Of a stretch of 64,000 bases of DNA, positions 61,001-64,000 are shown piece by piece. Each line of letters starts with the position of its first letter. Position 1 is the first letter of the stretch. This DNA comes from Oxyruncus cristatus (taxonomy: Eukaryota > Chordata > Aves > Passeriformes > Cotingidae): NCBI GenBank assembly GCA_013399855.1, contig VXAY01002818.1:124001-188000 (forward strand), read 5' to 3'. Below the pieces are notes generated by a model, which made no database searches, was not told where the DNA came from, and saw only the letters and a program-made list of their open reading frames with translations. Both the position numbers and the translations under genes were made by a program.

Positions 61001-62033
61001 TCTGAAAAGTAGACAGAGAAAAAGCAGCCTCTTAGAGATTATTGCTAGGTTGTTTATCGTGAAAGTTGTAAAACAACCTTTACAATATCCTATCCTTGTT
61101 TGATTATATCATATGTCCTAATATTTAGGGACCAGTAAAACCTAAAGGATTCACAGTCAAATAAGGTTACTCTATAGGACATAAGAAAGAAGATGTTGAT
61201 GACAAAAATCTTAAAAATCTAAACCTCTGTCAGTTTTACAGAGGGGAATGGTATATATGAGTTCCACGGTGCTGGACTGGAAAAGCTACAAACTCCCTCA
61301 CTCCTCATTCCATTTAACATATCTGCACAATTTCTTTTGAGAATCTGTCATACTCAGTAGGCAGAAATGCTAGGGATACATTGTGACATTCAGCGCTGTA
61401 TAACTTTCTCATTCAGTGGTCTTACTTTCTACTCATTGCTAACCAATAAAACAAATTGCAATAAACTACCTCTCTCTGGCGGAACCTAAGAGGGGTAGCA
61501 CTACAGCTGGATGAACTAAACTTGGTCCAACAAGAGCAAATTTATAGGCATAGGAAAACTTTTTTGACAAGTGACCAACACTGTAATAAAATTTTTGCTT
61601 GAGGGACAGCTGCTCTCATTTCTTAAGATGGCAGGCAGCCTCAGCATGGTTCTGCACTTCTCATTACACCATATGACAAAAAACACCATAAAAGTCTTCT
61701 TTCATTTATGACCAGCCATGAGATTGGACCTTCTCCTGGCAGAATCTGACCTGGCCACAGTTATTAAAATGTCTGTGGCTCGGTTTGAAATGAACTGAAT
61801 TTGAATGCACTGTGCTGAAATTGGCCTCAGACAGTAGTATTCCCCACAAGCAAAACTCTATATGAAAACACAGGGATCTGCAGATTTAAGACCACTCAGT
61901 GGCTTCTTTTTTTGTTTTTCATTAAATTCCTCAAGTGATTTTTCAACCCCTACAAATTTTAGCATCCATAGAATATCTTATGGTAAGGACTTCCATAGTT
62001 TAAACAAGTATTAGCTGAAGAAGTCTTACCCTT
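52081..62033. other. Ten kilobases of unique AT-rich sequence, no gene recognised
   Basis: The block begins with a short TA/CA run at 52119-52137. No interspersed repeat is recognised in the remainder. 59440-60550 is somewhat less AT-rich and has a 137-codon minus-strand frame (59847-60260) without a known motif. A tandem CATATGGGG pair lies at 57962-57980. There are no splice-bounded frames I trust. This may be an intron or an intergenic desert. Confidence 0.5.
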
Positions 62034-62629
62034 TGTGGTGGTTTTGATTTTAGGCCTTCCTTCGTAACCAGGTTGTAACCAAGGAACCAAGGCCATGTTC
62101 CCAGTATTCCATACAATTTTTACGTAAGCAAGGGTATAAATAAGAAGGGAGTGGAAGCTCTCCCTCTCTCTTCTCTTTCGGTGAGGTTCGGGAGCAGTGG
62201 GTCTCTGCGTTGGTCTTGCTTATCTATCAGGTGAGGCCTGCAGTGACTACTGGCCTGTCAAGCAGGAGATCGGAGAGTGCTGGTTGTGTCGGGCCATCCT
62301 GTTTTTCTTAGGGATGTGGTGAGATCGATTTTTGCCAGTTCTTTGTTTTGCTAGTTCTTAGTTTTTGATTGTGTATACCTGTTTTTCCCCTTTTTCCCTT
62401 TTCCTTTTCCCTTTCCCTCCAGGGGAGGGGGGTGTACTCAGGGTCTCGAATATTGTATATAGTATTCTAGCTGTATATAACTGTAAATATATGCAAAAAT
62501 ATATATTTTGATATAATTCGGTTGCTTTCGGGTTCTTCAGTTTCTATAGTTTTTTTCCTTTGCCCCAAGGGAAGAAGGGAGGGGGAGGCTTTCCCTCTGG
62601 GCTTGGACAGTTGGCGTGAAGCCAACACA
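62034..62629 (+). mobile_element. Solo LTR with perfect 5-bp target-site duplication
   Basis: The element starts TGTGGTGG and ends CCAACACA; these ends are inverted repeats with one mismatch. Identical CCCTT sequences lie directly outside both ends (62029-62033 and 62630-62634), the mark of a retroviral integration. A TATAAATA box (62135-62142) about 100 bases in indicates plus orientation and a short U3, followed by a pyrimidine-rich, then AT-rich R-U5 region. There is no internal retroviral sequence, so this is a solo LTR left by recombination between two LTRs. It differs from the LTRs at 13917 and 20788. The five-base duplication fits several ERV classes; the family is not named. Confidence 0.85.
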
Positions 62630-64000
62630 CCCTTTTACTTACATTGAGCCTGTCTTGTATTGCTTCTTTTATGTTCCTATTTTTTGTACTGTAAGACAAT
62701 GTTCTGTTGCTCTCTATTCACTTTTTCAATGCTATTCATGATTTTACAGAACTTTATTAGTTCTTCCTCAGGCCTTTTCAGGCTGGAGACATGAAGTATG
62801 CTTGTTGGCCCTTCCCATGAAAAGCATTACATAATTTTGATCATCATTGTTTTCTTTTTTTCTGTACCTGTTCCAGTTTTACTATATTCTTCTTCCAATG
62901 GGAAGATGCGAGCTCCCCTTGGATTTGTAAAGTGTTTCAATAATGTTCTCTGCTTTATTGTCTATTTCTTCTCTAACAATTTTCAACACTTGATTTGCTT
63001 CTTCACAGCTTCTGAACACTGGACTGATATTTTCCTAGAAATATCTGTTATAACCACAAGGTCTCTCTCATAAATGGTAATGATCAGTGCAGAGCATATC
63101 AAAGGAATTTTTTATTTCAGTGAACTAAAGCTTTTATTCCATATCTTTACATGTTGGGAACAGCTGGACTGGTGATACTCATTTTTAAATTTCATTTTTT
63201 AAAGTGAAAATATCTTATGTTTTGATTTAGTGGAAACAAACAAGATTTCCACCCCCTTTAAAAAACATTAACAATCTTTCACAGTGTAAATGTAAAATAA
63301 TTAAAATATGCAAGAGTTGCAAATGCAGTTTCTTCTCCACTGACTGTATTTCAGAACAGTAGACACAAGGATTTTCAAACACCCACAGAAAAATCTAAGT
63401 GTAAAGGTTGGGTGGATAATAAAAACTATCTAGCCTTTCCATGTCAGCTGGCTGTTCATTTTAAAGCCTCCAATATAAAAAAAAAAAAAGGAGTGGAAGA
63501 AGAAATAGAATTTTAGTAGATTAATTCTTAACATCTACCTGCTCTTTAGAAGTAAAAACCCACCATAACTTGAAGAGTCTCTAAACAAAACCTCTGACTT
63601 ATGCACCACAAAACTTTCTTGAAGGAAGAGAGGCCATCTCATTAACTCACAGAGGTTTTGCTCCTACTTTCAGCACTCTATTCAGAGAAAGTGTCATTAA
63701 TCAGCTTTCCATTAATATGGGTGGCTGTGTCTTGGCAGCAACATTCAAATTACTCAGGGCTTACAATTTAGAAATATCCTCTCCACTACATTGAATGGTG
63801 ATTTATCATTACTGCAAGGAGATGTTAATTAGAGCAGAACTACAGGCCTCACAATTTAATCATATTTTAATGGTTTTTTAAGTCCTATGAAAAATATTTC
63901 CAAAAAAATATTTGGAGACAGACTGACGTAATTGAATTGATGCCTTGGTTTTTCAAACTTTGAAGGGTCGCCAGATACAAGCAATGTTTCAAAATCAAAT
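62630..64000. other. Unique AT-rich sequence, no gene recognised
   Basis: Only short frames and an A tract near 63477-63489 are seen. A 91-codon frame at 62798-63073 is AT-driven and resembles nothing I know. Confidence 0.5.

Overview
This is vertebrate nuclear DNA, almost certainly from a bird. It is AT-rich and gene-poor, and no known host gene can be named in it. The repeats give the best clue to the organism. At least ten 5'-truncated CR1 LINE copies are present, and several end in the (ATTCTATG)n tail typical of avian CR1. There are also two LTRs of what looks like one avian ERVL-type family, an unrelated solo LTR with clean target-site duplications, and the 3' end of a retrovirus with a gamma-type env. 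CR1-rich crocodilians or turtles are a less likely alternative.

Layout. 1-7 kb is mostly unique sequence and holds the best candidate for a host gene: a possible 35-bp exon (2597-2631) that stays in frame with a possible terminal exon (3354-3503) encoding a short single-pass membrane segment. 7.1-10.0 kb carries two pieces of a non-CR1 LINE reverse transcriptase in opposite orientations. 13.7-15.7 kb is a repeat mosaic: a CR1 end on the minus strand, a minus-strand LTR cut off at its 5' side, and a CR1 with a 232-codon open frame. 20.0-22.0 kb is a CR1 split by an LTR, with a near-exact 204-bp duplication across a single N that looks like an assembly fault. 29.2, 33.9, 37.7, 44.1 and 46.0 kb carry further CR1 ends. 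49.7-52.1 kb is the most complex block: a CR1 interrupted by an env fragment with an internal inversion, a 212-bp gap, a retroviral 3' end, then two CR1 copies head to tail. 52-62 kb is unique and AT-rich. A 596-bp solo LTR lies at 62.0-62.6 kb.

The genes do not form a working system. The coding material is dead or truncated transposon sequence, and the window reads as intergenic or intronic DNA shaped by nested insertions. The points most worth following are the young-looking non-CR1 LINE, the inverted env fragment, the possible small membrane-protein gene near 3 kb, and the duplication around the N at 20637. All family assignments rest on pattern recognition without database searches.
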